In this document: positions 44,040 through 53,878 of the stretch, one piece after another | Position numbering within the stretch: the first letter of the stretch is position 1 | How the letters are laid out: every line of letters begins with the position of its first letter | Assembly: GCF_021390495.1 (NCBI RefSeq) | Contig: NZ_JAJEJP010000001.1 | Span: forward strand, 1,674,001 to 1,738,000 | Source of the DNA: Paraburkholderia sp. ZP32-5 | Lineage (GTDB): Bacteria > Pseudomonadota > Gammaproteobacteria > Burkholderiales > Burkholderiaceae | DNA length: 64,000 bases | Reading direction: 5' to 3' | The notes under the pieces: generated by a model | Databases searched by the model: none | What the model saw: only the letters and a program-made list of their open reading frames with translations | Told to the model about the DNA's origin: nothing | Program-made: the position numbers and the translations under genes

Positions 44040-45362
44040 ATGAAGACCGTCCCAGTATGTTTCCCGTCGCCAGAGCCGGACGCGCGCACCGCTAGCGTCG
44101 CGTCGCGGGTGGGCCGCATGAGCAGCCTGAGCGGCCGCCAGCGCCTGCTGGTTGCCGTCGCGGCAATCGCGCTGCTCGCGTCGTGCAAGAAGGCATCGGG
44201 GCCGCCCGCGCTCGGCGCGCCGGAAGTCACGGTGATGACGGTCGTTGCTCAGGACACGCCGGTCTCACTCGAGTTCACCGCACAGACGCAAAGTTCGCGT
44301 GAGGTCGAGATTCGCGCGCGCGTGGACGGCTTTCTCGACCGGCGGTTGTACGCCGAAGGCGACAAGATAAAGGCCGGCCAGACAATGTTCCTGATGGATC
44401 CGAAGCCGTTTCAGGCCGCGCTGCAGACGGCGCGCGGCCAGCTTGCGGCGCAGGAGGCGCGGCACACGGTCGCGCAGCAGAACCTTGCGCGGGTCAAACC
44501 GCTTGCCGCGCAGCAGGCGTTGAGCCAGAAGGATCTCGACGACGCGATCGGCAACGAGAAGCAGGCCCAGGCCGCGGTGATTTCCGCGCAAGGGCAGGTG
44601 GAGACGGCGGAGCTGAACCTCGGCTACACGACGATCAAGTCGCCACTGAGCGGCGTCGCGAGCTATGCAAGACAGCAGGACGGCAGCTATCTGATCGCCA
44701 ATGCATCCGGGCTCCTGACCTATGTCTACCAGATCGACCCGATCTGGGTGAATTTCAGCATCTCCGAAAACGAAATGCTCCACTTTCAGGACGACATCAA
44801 GGCAGGCAAGCTGGTCTTCCCGCCAAACAGCGAGTTCGTCGTGGCAGTGATACTCGCCGACGGCACGGAATTTCCCCAGCACGGCACCATCAGCTTTGCG
44901 AATCCGGCGTTCAGCACCGACACGGGCACTTTCCTCGTGCGGGCCGTGCTCGCGAATCCGAAGGGCACGTTGCGCCCCGGGCAGTTCGTGCGCGCGCGCG
45001 TGTCGGGTGCCTCGAGGCCGAATGCGATCCTCGTGCCGCAACGGGCCGTGCTGCAGGGCGCGAAGAGCCACTTCGTGTGGGTCGTGGACGGTGAGTCGAA
45101 GGCGAAGCAGCGCGTGGTCGAACCCGGCGACTGGAGCGGCGACAACTGGTTCATCAACGATGGCCTGAAGGCCGGCGAGCGTATCGTGGTCGATGGCGCG
45201 ATCCGTGTGATACCCGACGTGGCGCTCAAGATCACCGGCACGATCGCCTCCACGCAGAGCGGTGGCACGCCGATCGTTGAAAAGGGCGGCGCGTCGGCGC
45301 CGCAGATTAGCGAGGGCGGCCGGGCGATGGCGCCGGCCACGGCCAGCGGCGCATCGCAGTAA
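44040..45362 (+). CDS. RND efflux periplasmic adaptor (MexA/AcrA-like)
   Basis: A 440-aa membrane-fusion protein. The lipobox is ALLASC with lipidated Cys49 after a long basic N-region; an ATG at 44118 would give a conventional signal. Barrel-sandwich halves are VEIRARVDGFLDRRLYAEGDKIKAG and LNLGYTTIKSPLSGVASYARQ. The hairpin lies between them (LAAQEARHTVAQQNLARVKPL), and beta-barrel domain DPIWVNFSISENEML follows. It ends in an Ala/Gly/Ser tail. GGAG precedes the chosen start. The pump gene begins 11 bp downstream, so the pair is co-transcribed. Confidence 0.93.
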   Translation: MKTVPVCFPSPEPDARTASVASRVGRMSSLSGRQRLLVAVAAIALLASCKKASGPPALGAPEVTVMTVVAQDTPVSLEFTAQTQSSREVEIRARVDGFLDRRLYAEGDKIKAGQTMFLMDPKPFQAALQTARGQLAAQEARHTVAQQNLARVKPLAAQQALSQKDLDDAIGNEKQAQAAVISAQGQVETAELNLGYTTIKSPLSGVASYARQQDGSYLIANASGLLTYVYQIDPIWVNFSISENEMLHFQDDIKAGKLVFPPNSEFVVAVILADGTEFPQHGTISFANPAFSTDTGTFLVRAVLANPKGTLRPGQFVRARVSGASRPNAILVPQRAVLQGAKSHFVWVVDGESKAKQRVVEPGDWSGDNWFINDGLKAGERIVVDGAIRVIPDVALKITGTIASTQSGGTPIVEKGGASAPQISEGGRAMAPATASGASQ

Positions 45363-45373
45363 GGGGCGACTCG

Positions 45374-48300
45374 ATGAATATCTCGCGTTTCTGCATCGAC
45401 CGACCCATCTTCGCGTCCGTCATCTCGATCGTGATCACGCTCGGCGGCGCGTTGACGATGTTATCGCTGCCCATCGCGCAGTATCCGGACGTCACACCGC
45501 CGCAGATCACGGTCTCCGCGACCTACCCGGGCGCGAGCGCCGACGTCGTGTCGAACAACGTGGCAGCGCCGATCGAGCAGCAGGTCAACGGCGCGGACAA
45601 CATGATCTACATGTATTCGTCCGGCTCGTCGACCGGCAACTACACGCTCAATGCGTTCTTCCAGATCGGCACCAATCCAGAGCTGGCCCAGGTCGACGTG
45701 CAGAACCGCGTGAACCTCGCGCTGCCGCAATTGCCGCAGCAGGTTCAGTCGCAGGGCGTGCAGGTCCAGAAGAAGTCGAACGCATTCATGATGGTGATCG
45801 CGATCTACTCGCCGGACCAGCGTTTCGATCCGACCTATATCGCGAACTATGCGAACGTCTACGTGCTCGACACGATCAAGCGGATTTCGGGCGCGAACCA
45901 GTCGTCGATTTTCGGCACGCCGGATTACGCGATGCGGATCTGGTTGAAGCCCGATCGCATGGCGCAGCTAGCCATCACCGCCGGCGACGTGCAGAACGCC
46001 GTGCGCGCGCAGAACGAGCAATTCGCGGTCGGCACCGTCGGTCAGTCGCCCACCGGCAACCCGGTCGAGCAGTCGTTCGCGGTGACGACCACCGGGCGGC
46101 TCGCGACGCCCGCCGATTTCGACAACATCATCATCCGCGCCGCGAGCAACGGCGCGGCGATCGTCCGTCTGAAGGACGTCGGCCGGGCCGAGCTGGGTCA
46201 GAAGAGCTATTCGAACCGCACCACCTATCAGGGCAAGCCCGCGACGATCATCGCGGTCTACCAGCAGCCGGGCGCGAATGCGCTCGACGTCTCGAAGCAG
46301 GTACACCAGACGCTCGCGGAGCTCAAGAAGTCGTTTCCCGAAGGGCTCGACTATTCGATTGCGCTGGACACGACGGATTTCACACGTGCGTCGATCGCCG
46401 ACGTGATCCATACGTTCTTCGAGGCACTCGTGCTGGTTGTGATCGTCGTGTTCGTGTTCCTGCAGAGCCTGCGCGCGACGATCATTCCGGTGCTGGCGGT
46501 ACCGGTGTCGATCGTCGGCACGGCGATGGGGATGGCGGCGCTCGGCTTTTCGATCAACATGCTGACGTTGTTCGGGATGGTGCTCGCGATCGGCATCGTC
46601 GTGGACGACGCGATCGTCGTGATCGAGAACGTCGAGCGCAACATGACCGTCTTCAAACTCAGTCCGAAAGACGCGGCCAAGCGAGCGATGGACGAGGTGT
46701 CGGGCCCGGTCGTCGCGATCGTGCTCGTCATGTGCGCCGTGTTCGTGCCGGTTGCGTTCCTGAGCGGGATCACCGGGCAGTTGTACAAGCAGTTCGCGAT
46801 CACGATTGCAATCTCCGTGGTGTTCTCGGGGATCGTGGCGCTCACGCTGTCTCCAGCGCTTGCCGCAATTCTGCTCAAGCCCACGCACCATGAGAAAAAG
46901 GGTTTCTTCAAGTGGTTCGACCGTCAGTTCGAGCGGATGACGGCCGGCTACGGGCGCGCCGTCAAGTTCATTATCAGGCGATACGTGTTGGGGATCATCG
47001 TTTTCGGCGTCGTGATCGCGCTCGCGGTCATGATGGGCAAGTCGATCCCCGGCGCCTTTCTGCCGCCCGAGGATCAGGGCTATCTGCTTGGCGCGATCAT
47101 CATGCCCGACGCGGCGAGTCTCGACCGTACCGCTGACGTGGGCGATAAGGTCACCGACTATTTCATGAAACAGGACGCGGTCAGCAGTATCACGATCGTG
47201 AACGGCTTCAGCCTGCTCGACAGTCAGAACAAGAATAACGCGGGCACATTCTTCGTCGGCCTGAAAGGTTTCGACGAACGGTACAAGTTCTCGAACATCC
47301 GGGAGCAAAACGCGCGCGCGGTGCTGATCAAGGCTTACGAGACGCTCTCGAAGATTCAGGAGGGCATCGTCGTACCGGTGAATCCGCCGGCCATTCCGGG
47401 GCTGGGTACGACGGGTGGCACCGAGATGTGGATCGAAAGCCACGGTGACAGTTCTATCCAGCAGCTCGCGGGAGTCGTGCAGGACTTCATGACGAAGGCG
47501 AAGGCGCGCCCCGAACTCACCGGCGTGACCACGACGTTCAACGCGAGCTCGCAGCAGTTGCTCGTGAACGTCGACCGCGACCAGGCGGAGACACTCGGCG
47601 TGCCGGTCGAAGAGGTGTACAGCGCGATGCAGACGATGTTCGGCTCGCTTTACGTGTCGCAGTTCAATAAGGACGCGCGGCTCTGGCAGGTGATCGTTCA
47701 GGCCGACCCGCGCTATCGGCTCACGCCCACCGACCTCGACGAGATCTACGTGCGCAGCCGCTCGAACAACATGGTGCCGATCAAGGCGGTGATGACTTAC
47801 AAGTACGTCACCGGGCCCGACCTGATCACGCGCTTCAACAACTTCCCGGCGGTGAAGATTACGGCGAACGCGGCGCCGGGCTACAGCTCAGGCCAGGTGA
47901 TCGCGACCTTGCAGGAACTCGCCGCGCAGATGCCGCCGGGCTACGCCGTCGGCTGGAGCGGCGAGGCGTTCGAAGAAATCAAGTCGGGCTCGACCGGCGG
48001 CCTCGTGTTCGGGTTCGGGATCGTCATGGTGTTCCTGATTCTTGCCGCGCAATACGAGAAATGGTCGCTGCCGTTCGGCGTGCTCATGGCAGTGCCATTC
48101 GCGCTTTTCGGCGCGCTGTTCGCGATCCTGCTGCGCGGCCTGAACAACGACGTGTACTTCCAGATCGGGCTGACCATGCTGGTCGCGCTCGCCGCAAAGA
48201 ACGCGATTCTGATCTTCGAGTTCGCGGTGCTGAACCGGGAACAGGGCAAGTCGCCGTACGACGCGGCGCTGGTCGCCGCGGAAGAGCGTCTGCGGCCGAT

Positions 48301-48592
48301 CGTGATGACGTCGCTCGCGTTCATCCTCGGCTGCGTGCCGCTCGCCATCGCGCTGGGTGCCTCGCAGAACAGCCGCCATTCGATCGGCACAGGCGTGATC
48401 GGCGGGATGCTGGGTGCGACCGCAATCGCCGTGTTCTTCATTCCGATGTTCTACTGGGGGATCGAGTCGCTCGGCTCGCGCAAGGGTGGTGGCAAGCAAA
48501 CCCCCGCACCCGGCGGCGGAACGCCGCCGCCCGCATCCGGCGGCTCCGGCTCGCCAACCACCACGCCGTCCGCGCGGCATGAGGACGACTGA
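45374..48592 (+). CDS. RND multidrug efflux pump (AcrB/MexB, HAE1 type)
   Basis: A 1072-aa inner-membrane proton antiporter with 12 membrane helices. N-terminal MNISRFCIDRPIFASVISIV is typical. The proton relay Asp pair is in GIVVDDAIVVIENVERNM (AcrB D407/D408), and the partner Lys is in AAKNAILIFEFAVLN (AcrB K940). Two large periplasmic loops are present, including PQLPQQVQSQGVQVQKKSN and PAIPGLGTTGGTEMWIE. The C-terminal 30 residues form a Pro/Gly/Ser/Thr tail. The substrate range cannot be read off. It is joined to adaptor and outer-membrane genes. Confidence 0.96.
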   Translation: MNISRFCIDRPIFASVISIVITLGGALTMLSLPIAQYPDVTPPQITVSATYPGASADVVSNNVAAPIEQQVNGADNMIYMYSSGSSTGNYTLNAFFQIGTNPELAQVDVQNRVNLALPQLPQQVQSQGVQVQKKSNAFMMVIAIYSPDQRFDPTYIANYANVYVLDTIKRISGANQSSIFGTPDYAMRIWLKPDRMAQLAITAGDVQNAVRAQNEQFAVGTVGQSPTGNPVEQSFAVTTTGRLATPADFDNIIIRAASNGAAIVRLKDVGRAELGQKSYSNRTTYQGKPATIIAVYQQPGANALDVSKQVHQTLAELKKSFPEGLDYSIALDTTDFTRASIADVIHTFFEALVLVVIVVFVFLQSLRATIIPVLAVPVSIVGTAMGMAALGFSINMLTLFGMVLAIGIVVDDAIVVIENVERNMTVFKLSPKDAAKRAMDEVSGPVVAIVLVMCAVFVPVAFLSGITGQLYKQFAITIAISVVFSGIVALTLSPALAAILLKPTHHEKKGFFKWFDRQFERMTAGYGRAVKFIIRRYVLGIIVFGVVIALAVMMGKSIPGAFLPPEDQGYLLGAIIMPDAASLDRTADVGDKVTDYFMKQDAVSSITIVNGFSLLDSQNKNNAGTFFVGLKGFDERYKFSNIREQNARAVLIKAYETLSKIQEGIVVPVNPPAIPGLGTTGGTEMWIESHGDSSIQQLAGVVQDFMTKAKARPELTGVTTTFNASSQQLLVNVDRDQAETLGVPVEEVYSAMQTMFGSLYVSQFNKDARLWQVIVQADPRYRLTPTDLDEIYVRSRSNNMVPIKAVMTYKYVTGPDLITRFNNFPAVKITANAAPGYSSGQVIATLQELAAQMPPGYAVGWSGEAFEEIKSGSTGGLVFGFGIVMVFLILAAQYEKWSLPFGVLMAVPFALFGALFAILLRGLNNDVYFQIGLTMLVALAAKNAILIFEFAVLNREQGKSPYDAALVAAEERLRPIVMTSLAFILGCVPLAIALGASQNSRHSIGTGVIGGMLGATAIAVFFIPMFYWGIESLGSRKGGGKQTPAPGGGTPPPASGGSGSPTTTPSARHEDD

Positions 48593-48593
48593 C

Positions 48594-50111
48594 ATGCGTG
48601 CCGCTGCCATCGCGCGCGTGGCCGCGCCAGTCCTGCTCACCGGCTTGCTGAACGGCTGTCTGCTCGGCCCCAACTACGAGCGGCCCAAAGTGGACGTGCC
48701 GGCAACCTACCGGTTCGCGTACCCGGATGTGGCCGACGTCGCCAACACCACGTGGTGGGAGCAGTTCGACGACCCGGTGCTGAACGAGCTGGTGAAGACC
48801 GCGCTCGAGAACAATCTCAACGTGAAGCAGGCGGCCGCGCGTGTCGACGAGTTCATGGGCCAGTTCGTGAGCACGCGTTCGGCACTGTTCCCGCAGGCGA
48901 GTGCCGGTTTCAGCGCGGCGCGTGAGCGCGCGTCGCAGAACGGCCCGACGCCGATACCGGCCGGTGTCTCGCCGGTCTTCAACGAGTTCCAGCCGAACCT
49001 GTCGGCGTTCTGGACCATCGATCTGTTCGGCCAGGTGCGGCGCGAAACCGAGGCGGCACGTGCAAACACGAATGCGGCCGAACAGAGCCGCCGCGCGACG
49101 ATCCTGACGCTCGTCGCATCGGTCGCCTCGTCCTATATCACGCTGCGCAGCCTCGATGCGCAGCTCGAAATCGCCAGGAGCACGACGGAGAGCCGCGCCG
49201 ATTCCGTGCATGTGTTCACGCTGCGCCAGCAGTTCGGACAGACCTCCGATATGGAACTCGCCCAGAGCCAGTCGGACTATGCGGCGACGAAGGCGACGAT
49301 CCCGCAATTCGAGCAGCAGATCGCGCAGCAGGAAGACGCGATTGCGGTGCTGCTCGGCAGCAATCCCGAGCCGATCCTGCGCGGCCGCGCACTGGTGGAT
49401 CTGTCGACGCCGGCGGTGCCTGCGGGCGTGCCGTCGGACGTGCTCGAACGCCGGCCCGACCTGCTGCAGGCTGAGCAGAATCTGGTCGCGCAAAATGCGC
49501 TGATCGGCGCGGCGCGCGCGCTGTACTTCCCGCAAATCTCGCTCACGGGGATGTTCGGCTCGGTGAGTACGCAGTTCTCGAGTCTCTTCACCGGACCTGC
49601 GCGGGTATGGGCGTTCGCCGGCTCGGCAACGATGCCGCTCTTTACGGGCGGCAACATCTACGGTCAGAACAAGCAGGCCGACGCGCGCCAGCAGGAGGCG
49701 CTGTTCGCCTACGAAAATGCGATAAAAGTTGCGTTCCAGCAGGTCGACGACGCGCTGATCTCGACGCAAAAATCACGCGAGCAGCTTGAGATTCAGAACG
49801 ATCAGGTCGCCTACCTGCGCAAGTATCTGCGGCTCGCGCGGCTGCGCTACGAGGGCGGCTATACGAGCTACCTGGAAGTGCTGGATGCCGAGCGCAACCT
49901 GTTCAACGCGGAACTGCAGCAAACCCAGACCCGGGCCTCGACGCTGACGAACCTCGTCAACCTCTACATGGCGATGGGCGGCGGCTGGGTGACCGAGGCG
50001 GAAAAAATGACGGTGCCTGCACCCGCGTCGCAACCGGCGGCGGCGATGGCCCCGGTCTCGCAGAATACAGCGGCGCCTGGCGCATCCGCAGCCGTCGTGG
50101 AGGCGCGATGA
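48594..50111 (+). CDS. Outer-membrane efflux channel (OprM/NodT family)
   Basis: A 505-aa lipoprotein outer-membrane factor. Lipidated Cys22 follows LLTGLLNGC. Next are LLGPNYERPKVDVP and TWWEQFDDPVLNELVKTALENNLNV, the usual start of this family. Both OEP repeats are present, including AFWTIDLFGQVRRETEAARAN and LLQAEQNLVAQNALIGAARAL. It starts one base after the pump stop. The stop overlaps the pqiA start (ATGA), linking the pump to the pqi genes by translation. The last 40 residues are Ala/Pro-rich. Confidence 0.94.
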   Translation: MRAAAIARVAAPVLLTGLLNGCLLGPNYERPKVDVPATYRFAYPDVADVANTTWWEQFDDPVLNELVKTALENNLNVKQAAARVDEFMGQFVSTRSALFPQASAGFSAARERASQNGPTPIPAGVSPVFNEFQPNLSAFWTIDLFGQVRRETEAARANTNAAEQSRRATILTLVASVASSYITLRSLDAQLEIARSTTESRADSVHVFTLRQQFGQTSDMELAQSQSDYAATKATIPQFEQQIAQQEDAIAVLLGSNPEPILRGRALVDLSTPAVPAGVPSDVLERRPDLLQAEQNLVAQNALIGAARALYFPQISLTGMFGSVSTQFSSLFTGPARVWAFAGSATMPLFTGGNIYGQNKQADARQQEALFAYENAIKVAFQQVDDALISTQKSREQLEIQNDQVAYLRKYLRLARLRYEGGYTSYLEVLDAERNLFNAELQQTQTRASTLTNLVNLYMAMGGGWVTEAEKMTVPAPASQPAAAMAPVSQNTAAPGASAAVVEAR

Positions 50112-51394
50112 CGCGCAACGAGATCATCGCGTGCGAGCAGTGCGACCTGCTGCAGCTCGATGCGCCGCTCGCCGCCGGCAGTACGCTGCGCTGCCGCCGT
50201 TGTCATGCCGAACTGAGACGGGACCGCGCCAACGGCCCCGCATACGCGCTGGCGTTTACGTTCGCGTCCGCCGTGCTGCTGGTGATCTCGAATCTGTTTC
50301 CGATCGTCGGTCTGTCGTTCAACGGCAATCTGGTGCAAACGACGCTCGCGGGCGCCGTGCGCATGCTGTACGAACACGGCACGTGGCCGCTCGCGCTGCT
50401 GGTCGCGCTGACGACGATCGTCACGCCGGTCTTGCAGGTCGTCGCGATGCTGTGGTTGCTGCTGCCGCTGCGTTTCGGCCGCGTGCCGTGGCGTGCCGCC
50501 GAGGGCTTTCGTCTGTTTCAACTGACGCGTCCGTGGGGCATGACCGAGGTGCTGATCCTCGGTCTGCTGGTCGCGCTCGTGAAGCTCGCGCATATCGCCA
50601 AGGTGGTGCCCGGTACCGCGCTATGGTCGTTCATCGCGTTGATGCTGCTATTGGCGGCGGCCTCGGCCGCGTTCGATCCGCGCGATGCGTGGGCGCGCAT
50701 CGGCGCGTGCCAGCACAACGCGCGCGCGTGGCTGCCGCCGCCACTACGGCGCCGTCGCGGCGCGCTCACCGCAGCCGCGCATGGGCTCGCGCTGTGCGAG
50801 GAATGCGGGCTGCTGACCCGCCAGCCGGCCGGCGCCGGCAAACACGTGTGCCCGCGCTGCAAGGCGCCGCTGCATCTGCGCAAACCCGCGAGCCTGTCGC
50901 GTACGTGGGCCTATCTGGTCGCGGCGATGGTGCTCTACGTGCCGGCCAACCTGCTGCCGGTGATGGATACGAGTTCACTGTTCGGCACGCAGAAGGACAC
51001 GATCATGAGCGGCGTCGTCTATCTGTGGGTGTCCGGCTCGTGGCCGCTCGCGGTGCTGGTGTTCATCGCGAGCATCGCGGTGCCGATGCTGAAAATCCTC
51101 GGCCTCGCGTATCTGGCCGTGTCCACGCAACTGCGCTCGCAATGGCTGCCGGGACAGCGCACGAGGATCTATCGCGTGATCGAACTGGTCGGCCGCTGGT
51201 CGATGCTCGATATCTACGTGATCACGATGCTCGTTGCGCTGGTGCAATTCCAGGCACTGGCGACGATCAAGGCAGGGCCGGCGTCGATCGCATTCGGCGC
51301 GGTCGTGGTGCTGACCTTGCTCGCCGCGATGGCGTTCGATCCGCGTCTGATCTGGGACGCACTGGAGAAGAACCATGTCCGCGCCGAACGATGA
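50108..51394 (+). CDS. pqiA: Paraquat-inducible protein A (PqiA), zinc-ribbon membrane protein
   Basis: A 428-aa inner-membrane protein with two PqiA units. Each starts with a Cys4 zinc ribbon: CEQCDLLQLDAP plus LRCRRCHAEL (near residues 10-35), and CEECGLLTRQPA plus CPRCKAPLHL (near 230-255). Each is followed by about four membrane helices. PqiA partners PqiB/PqiC in an envelope lipid-transport system of the MCE group. The start overlaps the upstream efflux gene; the end overlaps pqiB by 20 bp. Confidence 0.95.
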   Translation: MTRNEIIACEQCDLLQLDAPLAAGSTLRCRRCHAELRRDRANGPAYALAFTFASAVLLVISNLFPIVGLSFNGNLVQTTLAGAVRMLYEHGTWPLALLVALTTIVTPVLQVVAMLWLLLPLRFGRVPWRAAEGFRLFQLTRPWGMTEVLILGLLVALVKLAHIAKVVPGTALWSFIALMLLLAAASAAFDPRDAWARIGACQHNARAWLPPPLRRRRGALTAAAHGLALCEECGLLTRQPAGAGKHVCPRCKAPLHLRKPASLSRTWAYLVAAMVLYVPANLLPVMDTSSLFGTQKDTIMSGVVYLWVSGSWPLAVLVFIASIAVPMLKILGLAYLAVSTQLRSQWLPGQRTRIYRVIELVGRWSMLDIYVITMLVALVQFQALATIKAGPASIAFGAVVVLTLLAAMAFDPRLIWDALEKNHVRAER

Positions 51395-52994
51395 ACCGGA
51401 GCTGCCCGCCGCGGAACCGGTGCCGCACTCGCGCTGGCGCATGCAGCTGGTGTGGCTGGTGCCGATCGTTGCGATCCTGGTCGGCGGCTGGCTCGCGGTG
51501 AAGGCGGTGATGGAGCGCGGCGAGCAGATCAGCATCAGCTTCAAGACCGGCGAGGGACTCGAAGCGGGCAAGACCAAGATCAAGTTCAAGGACGTCGATA
51601 TCGGCGTGGTGGAAAGCGTGTCGCTGTCGCGCGATCACAAGACCGTGCTCGCGAAGGCCGAGGTGAGCCGCGACGTCGCGAATCTGATGGTCGACAACAC
51701 GCGCTTCTGGGTCGTGCGCCCGCGCATTTCCGGCGGCACGGTGTCGGGGCTCGGCACGCTGCTGTCCGGCTCGTATATCGACGTCGATGTCGGCAACGCG
51801 GCGAAAGCGCGGCGCGATTTCGTCGGGCTGGAAGAGCCGCCGGTGTTCGCGAGCGACGTGCCGGGCCGTGAATTTACGTTGACGTCGAGCGGACTCGGCT
51901 CGCTCGACGTCGGTACGCCGATCTATTTCCGCCGACTGCGCGTGGGCCAGGTCGCGTCATACCAGCTGAATCCGGATGGCCACGGCGTCACGCTGAAAGT
52001 GTTCATCAACGCGCCGTACGACCAGTTCGTGCGAACCGATACGCGCTTCTGGCACGCCAGCGGCATCGATATGTCGTTCGATACCAGCGGCCTGCGGGTG
52101 GAGACGCAGTCGATCGTGTCGATCATCATCGGCGGGGTCGCGTTCGAGTCGCCGCCCGATTCGCGCGAACAGAAGGTCGCGGTGGCCGATACGAAGTTCG
52201 AGCTGTACGAGACGCGCGCCGACGCGATGAAACAGCACGACCGGATCGTCGACCGCTACATCGTCAACTTCTCCGATTCGGTGCGCGGGCTGACGGTCGG
52301 CGCACCGGTCGATTTCCGCGGTGTCGTGATCGGCGAAGTGACGGCGATCTATACGCGCTTCGACCCCGCGACCCGCCGTTTCAGCATACCGGTCGAAGTG
52401 CAGATCTATCCGGAGCGATTCACGTCGCGCTATCGGGCGAACCAGGATGGCCAGCCGGGCGGACGCATTACCGACGACCCGCACGGCATGGCGAACTATC
52501 TGATCGAACACAATTTCCGCTTCCAGTTGCGAAGCGGCAATCCGCTGACCGGGCAGCTCTATCTGGCGTTCGACTATTTCCCGGATGCGCCGAAGGCCAG
52601 CATCGACTGGAGCAAATCGCCGCCGGAATTGCCGGCGATACCGCGCACGCTGCAATCGTTGCAGGATTCGGTGACGCGGCTGCTGACGAAGCTCAATAAC
52701 GTGCCGATCGAGGCGATCGGCAACGATGCGCGCACGACGCTGCGCACCACCAACGCGATGTTGTCCCAGCTCAATACCGATGTCGTGCCGAAGGCGCACG
52801 ATACGCTGTCGTCGGCGCAAACCGCGCTCGATTCGGCTAATGCCGCGCTGCAGCCGGATTCGTCGCTGCAGCAGTCGACCGAGGACGCGATGCGCGAGAT
52901 GAGCCGCACCGCCGCGTCGTTGCGCGTGCTGGCCGATTATCTGTCGCGCCATCCGGAATCGCTGGTGCGCGGCAAGTCGGAGGACAAGCCATGA
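51375..52994 (+). CDS. pqiB: PqiB MCE-domain protein
   Basis: A 539-aa protein with an N-terminal membrane anchor (LVWLVPIVAILVGGWLAVKAV) and three MCE (MlaD-like) domains: GEGLEAGKTKIKFKDVDIG, SSGLGSLDVGTPIYFRRLRVG and SVRGLTVGAPVDFRGVVIG. A helical tail from about 430 includes LNNVPIEAIGNDARTTLRTT and coils (DTLSSAQTALDSANAALQ). The family forms a periplasm-spanning needle for lipid transfer. It sits inside the pqiABC order; the stop overlaps pqiC by four bases. Confidence 0.95.
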   Translation: MSAPNDEPELPAAEPVPHSRWRMQLVWLVPIVAILVGGWLAVKAVMERGEQISISFKTGEGLEAGKTKIKFKDVDIGVVESVSLSRDHKTVLAKAEVSRDVANLMVDNTRFWVVRPRISGGTVSGLGTLLSGSYIDVDVGNAAKARRDFVGLEEPPVFASDVPGREFTLTSSGLGSLDVGTPIYFRRLRVGQVASYQLNPDGHGVTLKVFINAPYDQFVRTDTRFWHASGIDMSFDTSGLRVETQSIVSIIIGGVAFESPPDSREQKVAVADTKFELYETRADAMKQHDRIVDRYIVNFSDSVRGLTVGAPVDFRGVVIGEVTAIYTRFDPATRRFSIPVEVQIYPERFTSRYRANQDGQPGGRITDDPHGMANYLIEHNFRFQLRSGNPLTGQLYLAFDYFPDAPKASIDWSKSPPELPAIPRTLQSLQDSVTRLLTKLNNVPIEAIGNDARTTLRTTNAMLSQLNTDVVPKAHDTLSSAQTALDSANAALQPDSSLQQSTEDAMREMSRTAASLRVLADYLSRHPESLVRGKSEDKP

Positions 52995-53626
52995 AACAGC
53001 TCATGAGACAGCTGAAGCGGCCGCCGACGCGATCCGGCGTCAGAACACTGAGCGCCTGCTGCATGCTCGCACTCGCCGGTACTTTGCTTGCCAGCTGCAA
53101 ATCGCCGCCGACGAACTTTTACACGCTGAGCCCCGATGCATCGCTCGCGAGTTCCGGCGACAGCCGCCCGATCGTCGCGGTGATCGGGCCGGTGACGATT
53201 CCGGAGCTGGTCGACCGGCCGCAGATCGTCACCAAGCTCGGCGACAACGGTGTCGCGGTCAACGAGTTCGACCGCTGGGCGCAGCCGCTGCCAGGCGATA
53301 TCGGCCGCGTGATCGCGGCGAATCTCGGCACGCTGCTGAATTCGCAGCAGATCTCGGTGTTCGACGCGACGCACGATCCGCCGAGCGTGTGGCACGTACG
53401 CATCGACGTGATGCGCTTCGACTCGGTGCCGGGGCGCGACGTCGTCGTCGACGTGCTGTGGGCGGTGCGCCCGCCCGGCAAGGGACACCTCGTCACCGGC
53501 CGTTCGGTCGCGCGCGAAGCGGTGTCCGGGCCGGGGTTCGATCCGATCGTCGCCGCGCACGACCGTGCGCTCGCATCGGTCAGCCGCGATATCGCGGCGG
53601 CGGTGCAGGCCAATCCGGTGCGCTGA
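52991..53626 (+). CDS. pqiC: PqiC outer-membrane lipoprotein
   Basis: A 211-aa lipoprotein. The lipobox TLLASC gives Cys36, followed by KSPPTNFYTLSPD, a signature of PqiC/YmbA-type ABC-transport auxiliary proteins. The folded domain includes VIGPVTIPELVDRPQIVTKLGDN and FDRWAQPLPGDIGRVIAANLG. PqiC anchors the PqiB tube to the outer membrane. ATGA overlap with pqiB. It is the last gene of the efflux-pqi run. Confidence 0.93.
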   Translation: MKQLMRQLKRPPTRSGVRTLSACCMLALAGTLLASCKSPPTNFYTLSPDASLASSGDSRPIVAVIGPVTIPELVDRPQIVTKLGDNGVAVNEFDRWAQPLPGDIGRVIAANLGTLLNSQQISVFDATHDPPSVWHVRIDVMRFDSVPGRDVVVDVLWAVRPPGKGHLVTGRSVAREAVSGPGFDPIVAAHDRALASVSRDIAAAVQANPVR

Positions 53627-53745
53627 CGCGGGTCGGGGCGGTTTGCATTGCAATGCGCTGGCGGAGTTCGCGCATCGCGTGCGAGGCGGGACGTGGAACG
53701 GCGGGCATGGGGACCGCCGCGTGTTTGCTCGCGCCTGGCTGGCGC

Positions 53746-53763
53746 ATAAGACTTTGGTCCGAT
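53746..53763 (+). promoter_or_regulatory. Palindromic box 5 (DUF3141 gene)
   Basis: ATAAGACTTTGGTCCGAT, core with TTT, both outer AT pairs present. It lies in the 252-bp gap after pqiC and 116 bp before the DUF3141 start. Nothing else was recognised in the gap. Confidence 0.7.
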
Positions 53764-53878
53764 TGCGCGGATACCCGCGCGCGCGACACGATGAGCCCGA
53801 AACCGGATCGCGCGGGTCTTGCGGCGAGGTAGGCGGGCGCCCTCGCGGCATGACGCCGTTTTTTGTCAGGAGCCGCCC

